DNA of 64,000 nt from Endothia cerciana (lineage: Eukaryota > Ascomycota > Sordariomycetes > Diaporthales > Cryphonectriaceae), in NCBI GenBank assembly GCA_026119935.1, contig JALRMH010000028.1, forward strand, positions 310,001-374,000, in the 5' to 3' direction. A program made the translations under genes and the position numbers. Of the stretch, positions 1 to 11,156 are shown one piece after another (position 1 is the stretch's first letter; the number at the start of each line of letters is the position of its first letter). Below the pieces are notes generated by a model. That model had not been told where the DNA came from, made no database searches, and saw only the letters and a list, made by a program, of their open reading frames with translations.

Positions 1-632
1 GACTTGATATCCCCATCTGACCGTGCCCTTCCGATCTCCCGGTAGTTATCGCTGACCTCTGCCCCCTGCCAGGACTCCGCCAGCATAGAGCTCAGCCGTG
101 GTCACTCGAGCTCCATAGATCCGCCGCAAGAAGCTCTGCCCCCCATTCATCAAACCCCCGAAAGGCCCATGTTCTGGTATCATGTAGGGGCTCAAGGACC
201 GAACGCGAATAGAAACCCCCTTTTGTTGTGTCGTCAAAAGCAGCCCATGAGCGCCTTGCCCCCTGAACCGAATAATGCCCCTTCAAACAACGCCAGGCTG
301 AACCCAGACCCTAATGTATATTACAAGAAATGCAAAGTATTAGTTACGAAACGAGGCGAGAGTCAAGCCAACCTTTAGCGCATGTAGCCTTGAGGATCAA
401 CTGAGTCAGCTGTGATGGCGTACGAGAAGCCGGACGGCGCAGGCAGCTCTATTTCCCCAGGCCTTCCAGCACACCATGCCATCCTCTTCTTGATGATATG
501 GTTCTTGCGTTGGTCGAAACGCTGATCTCGTTGGGCCCACTGCGCACATTTCGGAAGCCCCTCAATCGCACTGCGGATGTAACGTAGCTGATTTAGCCCA
601 CCGCCTTTCGCAGTCTCAGGGCCATGGCCTTC
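1..632. other. Left-edge intergenic / TAF4 3' flank
   Basis: No convincing coding region was seen on either strand. The part nearest 632 is the 3' flank of the minus-strand TAF4 gene. Short open frames at 46-378 have no recognisable family, no splice structure and no codon pattern like the neighbouring genes. Confidence 0.5.
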
Positions 633-2620
633 TCAGTCCCTCTTCCATTTCAAGTACGCGTATTGCAACGCAAGTGCTTCTTTCCCATCGCGCTCCAGGA
701 CCGTAGCCCAATCACGGATTTGAATATTCTTTCCCTTTTCACCGTACTCGCGCCAGGTACCCATCTTGGTCCGTGGCTCCGGGGTGAGGTTGGTATTCTC
801 CGGAGGCTTGGGCGTCGCTGCGGAAGCAGGAGTACCTGGAGTGCCGCCCGTAGCTCGAACCGGTGTCTTGGGGCTGCTGGCCGCGCCGCCCGTCATCCAG
901 GAATACTTCTTCTTTCCACCACCGAGGAACTTCATCGTCGTCGTGTTGACGCTCTCGGCCGATGCATCATGCTTCTGGGCCGCAATCTTCTTCTGCTCCT
1001 TCTTGGTGGGCGCTTTCTCCGGCTCAGGGGCCACGGATCCTGGAGTCGCTGGCGTAGCCAGACCGGTGCGAGTTCCATTCTGCGAGGCGTTCTGGTCCTG
1101 CAGGCGCTTTTGCCGCTTACGCATCCGCTCCTCCTCTGCGGCGCGCTCGGCGTAGGCGTAATCCCGTAGATACTGGGAGAGGGGGTTCAGAGGGGCCAGG
1201 CCACCTAGAGAGCAAAAGAGCATGAGCCAGCTGCAAAAACTGTCGGGGACGAGAGACGAGGCTTACGCTTGCGCGGGTTGGCGCTGCTACCGGCACCATT
1301 GTCGCCACCATTCTCACCTCCGCCGGTTCGCTCAGGATCCTTTGGGTCATAAAGACCGGCCAGCTCCAAGGGTATGCCATCATCCGCCCAGGCCATGGGG
1401 ATCACGCCATGCGAGGATTGCTGGCGGTGGGTAGCCAGCTTATCGCACTCCTCAACGAGCCCTCGGAGTCGGTGCCTGGTGCCAAGAGACAAGAGTGCAA
1501 GCTGATCGATCAAGAAGCTGTCAGTGGGGAGGACCGTGCCGTTGACAGTGACGAGTGCACCCTCAGGGCTAGTCTTCGTAGACACCGTGAGCTTGGGGCC
1601 ATTCTGACCCGGGTACTCATTTGCGCTTCTGGACTTCTGGACGTGCGCCTGAGCACTGTTCTTGTTGTCTAGGTTCAGCTCGAGACCGTGGCTCGCAGCC
1701 ATCTTTTCCATTCGGGCATGGAGATTAGCATAATTCAGGAAGGGATCGCTGTGCTCTATGGCGCGCGTCGCAGACAGACGAGCCGCTGACTCGTTCCAAG
1801 CACGCTCAGCTTCAGCGAACTCAAACTCCTTCTGTGTGACGTTTGTTGGCGCGCCGGCCTGGTTGGCAAAGCCCGCGCCGTAGAAGGAAGAACGGTTGCC
1901 GGGCGCATTGGAAGGCAGACCAGTCCTGGCATCCTGACCAAAGGAGCCGGCGTAGTACTCAGCAAGCGCGTTCTCCTCATCACGAATATTGACTCCAGTG
2001 CCCAAGAGACTGTCGGTGACGTCGTACTCATACTCGCGCTGAGGTCGTCCGGCTGGAGGCCCCATGGCACCAGGAGTGTTGGGCGTGCTTAGGGGTGGGG
2101 CGAAGGACTGGTTGGTGTAATGTTGGCCGCCTGCGCCTGGAGTGCCAGGCGCGAGGTTGGGAGTAGCGGGACCGGCCATGGTGGGTGGTGCAGCGGCAGC
2201 GGTGTTGAGTGGGATCTGGATCGGACGTGGAGGGAAGCTCGTGTTGGTGTTGGTAACGGCACTGCCATTCGCGTAGGTTTGCGGCGCATAGTGCGGTGGC
2301 TGATGATTGGAAGCAGGCTGGAGGCTCTGATAGGAAGGCGAAAGGGCACTGGTAGGTGTGCTCACGCTCGGGCTCGCAGGGTACCTAGGTGACGTCGCCG
2401 AGTAGGGTGATGCAGGTTGGGACTGGGGGGTTGGCGCGTTGAAAGATCCAGGACCTTGCGTAGGTCGAGGGGGGGCGCCCTGAGGAGGAAGAGCAGGAAG
2501 AGCGAAGCCAGGTTGCTGTGCGCCTGGGGAGGGAGAGTGCGGCTGCGCTGGCTGGCCCTGAAGTTGATGTTGTGCTGGGGAGAATGCCCTCGGGGGCACC
2601 TGCTGGCTGGGTTGCGCCAT
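633..2620 (-). CDS. TAF4: TFIID subunit TAF4
   Basis: Two exons on the minus strand, 2620-1267 and 1204-633, separated by a 62-bp GTAAGC...CTAG intron, encode 641 residues. The N-terminal ~300 residues are low-complexity Pro/Gln/Ser/Ala, as in TAF4 activator-contact regions. The C-terminal half carries the fungal TAF4 homology region: a segment around LPTDSFLIDQLALLSLGTRH and the motif LRDYAYAERAAEEERMRKRQ just after the splice, then a tail ending in WATVLERDGKEALALQYAY. TAF4 pairs with TAF12 through a histone-fold-like domain and is a scaffold of TFIID, which recruits RNA polymerase II to promoters in the nucleus. The start was placed at MAQPSQQ (2620), not at the in-frame ATG 58 codons upstream, because the upstream residues do not look like TAF4. 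Exon joining is inferred from frame and splice signals. The gene diverges from YSH1. Confidence 0.88.
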
Positions 2621-3440
2621 CTCGTCTGGCTGTCTGGTCGTTGTCGGTGCAGACAAACACGTGATCTCGAGATGATGCCGAAAGGAGGCTTCGTTAAGGT
2701 CGACAGGTTGGCGACAGGTGCGACTTGGCGAGCTGGGAGTTGAGACCCAGGTACTTTCGTAGGGTGGGGTACGAAGGTGGGGTGGTGCAGTCACCGTCCA
2801 ACCTAGACTCAGGGCGCAAGGTGCAGACTCAGGCAGGAGAGCCTGCCTTGCCTGTGAATGGACCGTCGCTGACGCCCATCCAAGTCCTTAGGCCCCTCAA
2901 AATCAATTGGTTGGAAGCCTTCAGCGGCCTAGAGCATATCGAAGTCGACAGCGTGATGAACTTGACCCTGTGTTGGCTGTTGGGGGACGCCGTTCTTGCT
3001 GGGTGGCCCTGTTGTTGAAGGTGGGAAACTGGAGAGGAGCAGTCGAGCTAGGACGTCGCAGCTTCGATTCTGGTCACGTGGGGTCGCCGTGGGTCCGCGT
3101 CGAGCTGCAGCTTACCTCAGCCCCTTCTGACTTCCGACCTCGTTTGGACCAAATAACCTCCACACGTCGCTAACGTTTGATCCAGCAACACCATCCCCAT
3201 TTGACGTTGACCTCTCCATTTCTTGAAGCAGTATTCCATTCTGTTCCTTTGCAGATATGTTGTTGGTCATATGAAGCTTGGCATAGGACTTCATCTGGGC
3301 TCTTCCCTAGTTATCCTGGGCAACTAGCACTGCTCTCCACCTGCAAGGACTCCTTGGCCGATCCTCCTCTGGTGTGGATAACACCCTCTTCCTTCTTCAG
3401 GGCTATCGATCGCCAAGGAACCGGAGACCTTCTGCCAGCC
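2621..3440. promoter_or_regulatory. Divergent promoter region TAF4 / YSH1
   Basis: This 820-bp non-coding interval lies between the start codons of TAF4 (minus) and YSH1 (plus), so it must hold both promoters. Pyrimidine-rich stretches precede the YSH1 start at about 3200-3440, as is common for fungal leaders. No specific factor site or TATA box stands out. Confidence 0.5.
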
Positions 3441-6410
3441 ATGGCGTCTAAGCGCAAGGCCTCTGCCATGGCGAATGCCGCCCATGAGGAGCCTGTCGAC
3501 CCGTCTGATGAGCTGAAGTTCATCTGCCTGGGAGGTGGAAACGAGGTTGGCCGGTCATGCCACATCATACAGTATAAGGGCAAGACAGTAATGGTATGCC
3601 CGATCTCCCGCGAGAGTCTGTTCATTCGGTTTCTGATCTTTCCAACAGCTTGATGCCGGTCAACATCCAGCTTACGATGGACTGGCCGCTCTGCCGTTCT
3701 ACGATGATTTCGATCTGAGTACTGTTGACGTACTCCTCATCAGCCAGTAAGTTCCCCCGCCCCGAGGCCTCTTTCCTAGGGATGATGGCTCGAGCCTTGA
3801 TGGCATCTATGGTGGATGGACCGGGTACCTCGCGCTTCGTCGAATCTTGTTGGTGGCTTCATCAATCTCCTGTGGCAAGTGCGTTATCAATTGTGTATCG
3901 CCATGCTGTCCGTCTCAAGCAGCCGTCAACCGTCCATGTATCCAGAGATCAATACATAAAATCAACATCTTGCCGCCCCTTGCCACCGTACCAAATCTTG
4001 GCGTTGTGACTCAAAGTCTGCCTAGGTGCCATCATGTAGCTAGAGAAGACGTTTCAGCCTCGGCTCCGCCCTATCTGAACGGTTCATACTGACAGCCCAC
4101 AGTTTCCACGTGGACCATGCTGCCTCACTGCCATACGTCCTGGCCAAGACCAACTTCAGGGGTCGCGTCTTCATGACACACCCAACGAAGGCCATTTACA
4201 GATGGCTCATCCAGGACAGTGTCCGCGTTGGCAACACATCATCGAATCCGACCTCCCAACCTGTATATACGGAGCAGGACCACCACAACACCTTCGCACA
4301 GATCGAGGCCATCGATTACTACACGACTCACACCATATCTTCTATCCGAATCACTCCCTACCCAGCAGGCCACGTCCTCGGTGCTGCCATGTTCCTGATC
4401 GAGATCGCGGGGCTCAACATCTTCTTCACTGGCGACTACTCGCGAGAGCAGGATCGTCACCTAGTGTCTGCCGAAGTGCCACACGGGGCCAAGATCGATG
4501 TGCTGATCACAGAGTCTACATACGGCGTCGCCTCGCACGTACCGCGTCTCGAACGAGAACAGGCATTGATGAAGTCTATTACCGGCATTCTCAACCGCGG
4601 CGGTCGAGCTCTGCTACCGGTCTTCGCGTTAGGTCGAGCCCAGGAGCTGCTGCTTATTCTGGACGAGTACTGGGCCAAGCACCCAGAGTTTCAGAAAGTC
4701 CCTATCTACTATGCTAGTCATCTGGCTCGGAAATGCATGGTGGTGTATCAGACATATATCGGTGCCATGAACGACAACATCAAGCGGCTATTCAAGGAGC
4801 GTATGGCCGAGGCCGAAGCCACTGGCGACGGCACTGGAAAGGGAGGACCGTGGGACTTCAAGTACATCCGCTCGCTGAAGAGTCTCGACAGGTTCGATGA
4901 TATTGGCAGCTGTGTCATGCTGGCTAGCCCTGGTATGCTGCAGAGTGGCGTCAGCCGAGAACTTCTAGAGAGATGGGCACCAAGCGATAAGAACGGTGTG
5001 ATCATCACTGGCTACAGTGTTGAGGGCACTATGGCCAGACATATCATGCAGGAGCCAGAGCAGATCCAGGCCGTTGTGAGCAGGAGTGCAGTGAGTGCAC
5101 GACGGGCCCCTGGTGGTGAGGCTGAGAAGGTGATGATACCCAGGAGATGCAGTGTCCAGGAATACTCATTTGCCGCCCACGTCGATGGAAATGAGAACAG
5201 GGAATTCATTGAGGAAGTTGCTGCCCCAGTAGTGGTAAGTGAATTGTCCGCGGTGTTGCAAGTATTCCCCGGAAGGTTCTAACCAGCTCAGATTCTCGTT
5301 CATGGTGAGCAGCACAATATGATGCGCTTGAAATCAAAGCTGCTTTCTCTCAATCAAAACAAGGCCGTCAAGGTCAAGGTCTACAGCCCCAAAAACTGCG
5401 AGGAGCTCCGCATCCCTTTCAAGCAAGACAAGATCGCAAAAGTCGTTGGCAAACTTGCATCCATACCTCCACCATCTCACCTACCCACACCAGAGGACGA
5501 CACGCAGCTCATCACAGGAGTCCTTGTACAAAACGACTTCAAACTGTCGTTGATGGCACCAGAGGACCTGCGCGAATATGCCGGTCTGACAACTACCACG
5601 ATGGTCTGCAAGCAACGCATCCGACTCTCCGCCGCAGGTATCGACCTGATCAAGTGGGGTCTGGAGGGAACCTTTGGCAAGATCGAAGAGCTGCCTGAGA
5701 TGCAAGTGAAGCCCGCAGCCGAGAACGGCGGCGCCAATGGCGACGTCAAGCCCGCCGAAGAGGAGGAGAACCAGCTTGTAGCCGCGTACCGCATCATGAG
5801 TTGCGTGACCATGCACTACTACAGCAACGGCGAGGTGGCGATCGAGTGGGAGGGCAACTTACTGAACGACACTATCGCGGACAGCGTCCTCACCGTGCTG
5901 TACAGCGTCGAGTGCAGCCCTGCGGCCGTCAAGCGGTCTGCACAGAAGAGCAAGCACAATCACGACCACAACGGCAACGGCGATGAGGGCTACAGGCTAC
6001 CCGCGCGCAACCTCCATGCCGACATCACCCCCGAGGAGCGACTGGAACGCCTCTTCATGTTCCTCGAGGCGCAGTTCGGCGCGGACAACGTCGCGCCCAT
6101 CGCGGAGCCCAAGCTGCCCGCCATGCCAGAGCAGGCCGAGACGAAGAACGGGGCGGGCAAGGACGAGGACGCCAAGATGGAGGACGGCGCTGACGACCAG
6201 GACGGGGACGAGGCACGCAAGAAGGCCGAGCTCGAACGCCTGCACCGCATCGGCATCCCCGTCCCCGGCGTCGCCATCAAGGTCGACAAGATGAGCGCCA
6301 AGGTCTGGCTGGAGGATCTGGACGTCGAGTGCAACCACAAGGCCTTTGGTGATCGCGTGCGCAGCGTCGTTGAGCGGGCGGTGGAGACGATTGCACCGCT
6401 GACGGCCTGA
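3441..6410 (+). CDS. YSH1: CPSF73-type mRNA 3'-end endonuclease Ysh1
   Basis: Four exons (3441-3593, 3649-3746, 4103-5234, 5292-6410) encode 833 residues. Ysh1/CPSF73 is the metallo-beta-lactamase/beta-CASP endonuclease that cuts pre-mRNA at the poly(A) site within the cleavage and polyadenylation factor. Visible signatures: GGGNEVGRSC near residue 37, the zinc-binding HFHVDH (H84, H86, D88, H89, with H84 spliced across the exon 2/3 junction), PYPAGHVLGAAMF, FTGDYSREQDRH, the beta-CASP element FALGRAQELLLILDEYW and YYASHLARKCM. The C-terminal domain is present, with an acidic, charged linker at about residues 750-790 (positions 6100-6250). Introns are 55, 356 and 57 bp; the second is unusually long for this gene set. 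The start gives a short leader, MASKRKASAMA, before the conserved fold. The gene converges on SEC65. Confidence 0.95.
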
Positions 6411-7470
6411 TGCAGGACACGGTGCGAGGGCCCTTGTACTGGATGCATGGATGGACGGCTTGTGACATCGGCTGGCACGGATTTGACTACACACCTAGCG
6501 AGGCGAGGCAGCTCTTTGCTATGAAGAACAATATGGAAGGCCGGCCTACCAATCTTTACCTTCTTCGTCAGCCCTGACATTATCGTAGTCCGTATACTAA
6601 TGACCCGGATGACTGCATGCTGGGTCCCCACACTTTCTTTTAGAAAAGAGAAGAAGACCGGGGTTGGGGGCGACAAAAACCGAGGCCAGAAACCAGGCAA
6701 CGCTGTTAAGGGCGGTCACGATGTATCTCTTTCACCTACGGTCGCAGTGGCCGACGTCCTTTATGCTTAAAGCTTCTATCTAATCAACAGCACTCGCTCT
6801 CATCGGCTCTTCTAGAGGAGAAATCCGTCTCCCATAGGGACCTGTTGCCCGCAAAGATGGCCCCCAAGGATATGTGTAGGATCTTCACAAGTCCAGGTCG
6901 AACAGCCTGTCACAACGCCACCCGTGTCAGCAGGGGCTCTTGGATGCTAGGGAATTGCTCGATTATCAAACGAATCGCCAAGTCTTTTCTTTTGGGATAA
7001 AATTTGATACCAGACACCGGTCTGTAGTTGCGGATGAGGCCTCTGGCCTTTGCCATGATCCGTAGTGGTGGTCTTCGGCAGGCTCTAGCTAATACAGGCT
7101 GCCAGGCCACTGGAATTATTTCTTTACTTCTGGCTCGTCAGATAGCAGGCCATGGCGACGCCGGCGGCGAGCAGTAGCTGAGCGCCTGACAGAGGGTGAC
7201 TCGACACTCGGGAGCACCGAAACATCCATCCGCCCTGCCCTTCGGTCAACGGCGAGCATCAGACTTGCCCCGTTCGTTGCCACCTAGGTCCGCCACTCCA
7301 GACCAGCCCTTACGGCACCGACCGCCGGAACCTCGACAAGGGCACAGCGGGATGCCGACGTCTCCCATTCCTCACTTCGAGGTCCAAGTTTCCCCGTGAA
7401 GATAGCGGAGCTAATCTTTTTTTTTTTTTTTTTTTTTTCTTCAACATCCCATGTGCTTTTTGTTTCCACA
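6411..7470. other. Convergent intergenic region with 22-T tract
   Basis: This is the 3' flank shared by YSH1 (plus) and SEC65 (minus). A run of 22 T occupies 7417-7438, about 50 bp past the SEC65 stop. No supported gene was seen; the short minus-strand frame at 6910-7110 has no recognisable domain. Confidence 0.5.
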
Positions 7471-8454
7471 TCACGCCTTCCCCTTGCCCTTGCCCTTCTT
7501 CTTCTTCCCGGCGCCGTCCTCGCTCACATTCCCACTCCCGAGCCCGCCTCCCCCGGCCATGCCCGGCATGCCCCCCATGCCGCTCAGCAGGCTGGCCATG
7601 TCCATGCCGGGCGGCATGGCCGGCATCCCCCCCGGGCCCGCGCCCACGCCGCCGCCCCCACCCTGCATCTCCTTCATCATGTCCTTGAACAGGTTCTCGC
7701 TCACCCCGCCGCCCGTCACCGCCGGGCTGTAGTACGGCAGCAGGTCCCCCATCCGCCAGCCCCGCGGGACCGCCGGCTTCGGGTACGCCTTGGTCCGCTC
7801 GGGCGCGGGCGGCCCGCCGGGGACCCGCTCCCACAGCGCCGCGCTCCTCTCCGTCGTCGGGTTGTTGCGCAGGTGCTGCGCGACGAGTATGTACAGCTGG
7901 TGCTTGTTCCTGACGCCCGAGGGGCCCGCGCCCGGGATCGGGGAGAAGGTGGCCGAGGCCGGCTTCGCGCCGCCGTCCTTGAGCTGCACCTTGACCCGGC
8001 CAGGGTTGGCCCAGTCCCGCGGGTGCATCTTCTCGGGCTCGAAGAGCGTCTGCAGCCGCAGGTCGCGGCAGGCGTTGACGATCTCCCGGGCGAGCGGGTT
8101 CGGCACCGCGAGCTCCCTCGGGACGCGGCGGCCCTCGGCGCGCGTGCGCGAGGCGTCGAAGTAGATCGGGTAGAGGCACTGGCAGCCCGCGTAGTCCTTG
8201 ACCGTCGTCGTCGTCGGGATGGTGTAGTAGTCGCCCGCGGCGCCGGCGGTGGGCGGGCCGCCGGAGACGGAGGGGATGCGGGTAGGGTCGAGGAGGTGGG
8301 ATCTTGCGTCGGCCGCCGCTGGTTGTCGTGGCTTGGAGGGGCCGGTGCGCGGGCGCAGGATGTCGGACTCGGCGAAGTCGTCGATTTCGCCCTCTGAGGG
8401 GTCGGACATCTCGATGTCGCTGTCCTCGACCTCTTCTATCCTCGGGTGCGCCAT
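7471..8454 (-). CDS. SEC65: Signal recognition particle subunit Sec65/SRP19
   Basis: A single exon of 327 residues. SRP19/Sec65 binds the SRP RNA and lets SRP54 assemble, so that ribosomes making secretory proteins reach the ER. The SRP19 fold runs over about residues 90-215: CLYPIYFDASRTRAEGRRVP is the RNA-binding start of the family (YP-x-YxD...GRRxP), followed by NPLAREIVNACRDL, the segment RDWANPGRVKVQLKDGG, and KHQLYILVAQHLRNNPTT. The N-terminus is acidic (EVEDSDIEMSDPSEGEIDD). The C-terminus is a Gly/Met/Pro-rich stretch ending in a lysine tail, GKKKKGKGKGKA, as in other fungal Sec65 proteins. The DNA is very GC-rich here. The start follows a purine-rich GGA/GAC repeat at 8500-8536 in the leader. 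Confidence 0.92.
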   Translation of the reverse strand: MAHPRIEEVEDSDIEMSDPSEGEIDDFAESDILRPRTGPSKPRQPAAADARSHLLDPTRIPSVSGGPPTAGAAGDYYTIPTTTTVKDYAGCQCLYPIYFDASRTRAEGRRVPRELAVPNPLAREIVNACRDLRLQTLFEPEKMHPRDWANPGRVKVQLKDGGAKPASATFSPIPGAGPSGVRNKHQLYILVAQHLRNNPTTERSAALWERVPGGPPAPERTKAYPKPAVPRGWRMGDLLPYYSPAVTGGGVSENLFKDMMKEMQGGGGGVGAGPGGMPAMPPGMDMASLLSGMGGMPGMAGGGGLGSGNVSEDGAGKKKKGKGKGKA

Positions 8455-9244
8455 GGTGGCGGTGTGATGCCTAGTCGTTCGCGTGTGGTAGAAGGGCTCC
8501 GGGAGGAGGAGGACGAGGAGGAGGACGAGGAGGAGAGGTGATGGGTCTGTCTATCTGGGTGTGGTCTTGGGGAATTCGACAGGCGAGGTCAAACGTGGAG
8601 GAACGGGGAGGTGGGGCTCTGCACTTTTTAGCTGGGTGCTGGGGTCTTACCGTACATAAGCTCAAGCTCGCCTCTGCCTTCCCACTGTGGGGTAGGCGCC
8701 ATAGCAGGTTAGTGGACCGTCCGCGCGCAGCTGGCCCCGCTCTGGATCTCGATATCAGGATGCCTCGAAGGAATGGCTTGACCTTCACCATTTCGAGATG
8801 ATGTTGAGGCCTAAGCACATCTGTAGCACTCAGGATCTCGGGTCACAAATATGGGAGGTCGGACACGGCCACAATCTCGCATCGGCTATGAAAGGACTCT
8901 CTCCATCTGCCATCGTGATTGATATCTTTCTTTATTAAAGTGACTACCTCGTTTCTGCAGACTTCTGGCAAGCTGAAACGTCATTCTCAGTAGCCGGGCC
9001 GATGCTGATCGCTCGCTGGATTTGGTACGCTGTAAGGAGAGAATTGACACCAAGTAACCTCCTCAAGTCATAAAGGTAGTTGATGCTGTGTGCTTCCCAG
9101 CTGGGCAAGGACTTGTCTCGTCAGAACACCTGACGGGATCTCCCACAGTTGGATACTAACTTCGGCGTCTTGAGGACTGACGCGTTGACTAAAAATCCCG
9201 TCGACCGCATACCGGGGGGGAGAAGAAACACCTTTGTGCTGATA
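8455..9244. promoter_or_regulatory. SEC65 upstream region
   Basis: A non-coding interval between the SEC65 start and the 3' end of the CCCH gene, both on the minus strand. It holds a GAGGAGGACGAGG-type purine repeat at about 8500-8536, just upstream of the SEC65 ATG (plus-strand view). No coding region is supported. Confidence 0.4.
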
Positions 9245-11156
9245 CTATTCCTCGTCCACCCACTGGTAAGTGTGCCGGAACTTCGTATTGGGCGGGTGCT
9301 CCCACGGCTTGAACTTGCAGTACGGATGCATACATTGCCCGTCGCGGGTGCTGGGGCACTGCTTGGGGTGGTCAGTCTGTCCCTCGTACGGAGCTTTCCG
9401 TGAAGGGCACGCGGGGAGGGGCTCACATGATGACCGTAAATGCAATCGTCGACCTCACAGTCCTGACCGCTCGTGCAAGGGTTGAGCCGTGCGAGAAACG
9501 CAATGGCAGTCTTCTCCGCCTCGCTCGGCCGATATTTGTGTTCGAAACAGCACGAGTCACCCTTGGCGCAGGGCCCTCGCAGATAATGGTTGTTGCAGAG
9601 TTTGTTGTTGTCTTTTCGTTTCTTGATATTGTCCAAAGCGCTCTGGTTCACCTCCAGGGGAGGGTCCAAGCCACGCGGCCCGGGGTTCCAGGGGTTCGGC
9701 TTGTCGCGCCGCACCACCGGGGCCTTGGCCTGCTTGGGTGGGAGAGGGATGGTGACCTGGGGCGGTGGAGTCGCAGCCTTGATGGCAGTAGCATACGATG
9801 ACGGGACTCCTCCGTTGGCTCCATTCGCCCCGTTTGTTCCGTTTGTTCCATTTACCGCGCTCGCCCCGCTGTGCTTTCTATTGGTGGGCGTGGCAGACGG
9901 GGGTGGCAGTGGCGACATTCCGGCGACGGTCGCCGGAGGCGTCATTGTCAACGGCACGGGGTCTGACAAACGTCGGTCAACGAGCTTCTCGGCACGGAAC
10001 AACTCGTTGTTGAGGTTTAAGATGTTGAGATTCGTGGCCCGCAGGTCCCTGTGGGTAGGGACTCCCTCGAGGATGGTAACGCGCTGCCGGCTTTCCGCGT
10101 CGCGGAGAATCTCGTCCAGGAATGAAGCGTATCCAGAATCGTGGGAGACCGCAAGCACAATCTGCTTACAATTATGGTTGCGGAGGTGCCACCTGATAGC
10201 CTCTGACCTGATGTCAGCGGTGCGCAGCCCCAACGCATGTCCCGGCCCCGGGCAAGCCACTTGCCTTTTATTTTGGTGTCGGCCCGCTCTTTTCCTGGAC
10301 CGACATCAATAAAATCAAAGGATGCCATGCCCTGAGTAAATCCTAAAGTAAAGTCCTTGAAAGTAGTTTCACTCTCGACGGTGCCACTTGCCTTGGTGAT
10401 CATTGCCAGCCCGGAGAGGTTGGCGATGAACCTGGTCATAACCTCGAATTGGCCAGTCTGGTCGTGACACTCTCTGAGGATGGCATTTCTCAGGGCATAG
10501 GCGGCCTGCTTCCCGCCTTCCATGCCCTTTTCTATGAATTTCTTTTGAAACTGTAGACGGGTCAGTCAAGGTATAACAACAAGGCGGGGAGATCTGGGCG
10601 GACCGTCTTGGGCCGGATGGGATGTGGGAGGACAAGGAAGACCAGGCCAGACCTACATGACAACCGTCGCCATCAATTAAGACGACAACGTAAGGATTGA
10701 AATTCTGCAAGTCTCAGCGCGGATGCTCCACCTTTTCAGCCGCTCGAGTGTACCTTCAAATGATCATTTGTCGAGGACATGTATTCCATTGACCGTTGCA
10801 GTTCCTCCACCTGCTGCTGTAAAACTCTCCTAGATTTTGTGGCATCGGCCAGGTCGAGGTTGGCATCCCTAATCTGTTCTCGTAGCGATTCGTTGTCTGC
10901 TCGCAGGATCGACTCGGTTTGTTCGGAGTATATCAGAAGGTCCTGGAGGATGACAAGACACCAGTCAGCACTATATCTCAGCTAGGCCACGCAATAGAGA
11001 GATGCAGGGTATGATGGTGGTGGTGGTGGACGACGTTAGACATGCCTTGATCAGTTCGTCGTGGGAGTCGCGCTGCAGCTGCAGCTGCTGAAACCTCTGG
11101 ACGAAGTCATATACCTTGCCTCCATTGGCCTCCATGACTTTGCGATCGCGATCCAT
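9245..11156 (-). CDS. CCCH zinc-finger protein with NYN/PIN-like core
   Basis: Six exons on the minus strand (11156-11046, 10942-10754, 10704-10657, 10550-10265, 10202-9427, 9358-9245) encode 507 residues. Residues 1-95 are coiled-coil-like (QRFQQLQLQRDSHDELIK, LQQQVEELQRS). A central domain begins VVVLIDGDGCHF (D111, D113), continues to KERADTKIKEA (D207) and IVLAVSHDSGYASFLDEIL (D233). This spacing of acidic residues resembles NYN/PIN-like RNases. A disordered Asn/Gly/Thr/Pro linker follows. Next comes C-x8-C-x5-C-x3-H (in LCNNHYLRGPCAKGDSCCFEH), a second Cys/His cluster (NPCTSGQDCEVDDCIYGHHC) and a third (GQCMHPYCKF) in the last exon. The family occurs in filamentous ascomycetes as uncharacterised CCCH proteins; an RNA-binding or RNA-cleaving role is my inference. 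Introns 1 (10943-11045) and 4 (10203-10264) are best read as GC-AG. The fold assignment needs a profile search. Confidence 0.75.
10203..10264 (-). other. Likely GC-AG intron 4 of the CCCH gene
   Basis: The donor AAAAG|GCAAGT matches the strong consensus of GC-AG introns, and the acceptor is GTCAG|AGG. It gives KIK-E-AIRWHL. A GT-AG alternative (AA|GTGGCT with acceptor CATCAG|G) also keeps frame and would add two residues; it has a poorer donor. Confidence 0.6.
10943..11045 (-). other. Non-canonical GC-AG intron 1 of the CCCH gene
   Basis: The donor reads AAG|GCATGT and the acceptor CTCCAG|GAC. Using the nearby GT (GTCTAA) with the same acceptor creates an in-frame TGA. The GC donor keeps the frame and joins DELIK to DLLIYSEQ. 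A branch-like GCTGAC lies upstream of the acceptor. Confidence 0.7.

Noticed and set aside
7310..8397. Long open frames of 289 and 333 residues overlapping SEC65 on both strands
   Set aside because: They are alternative frames of very GC-rich DNA. The encoded proteins are Arg/Ala/Gly-rich with no family motif, whereas the 7471-8454 minus-strand frame is clearly SRP19/Sec65.
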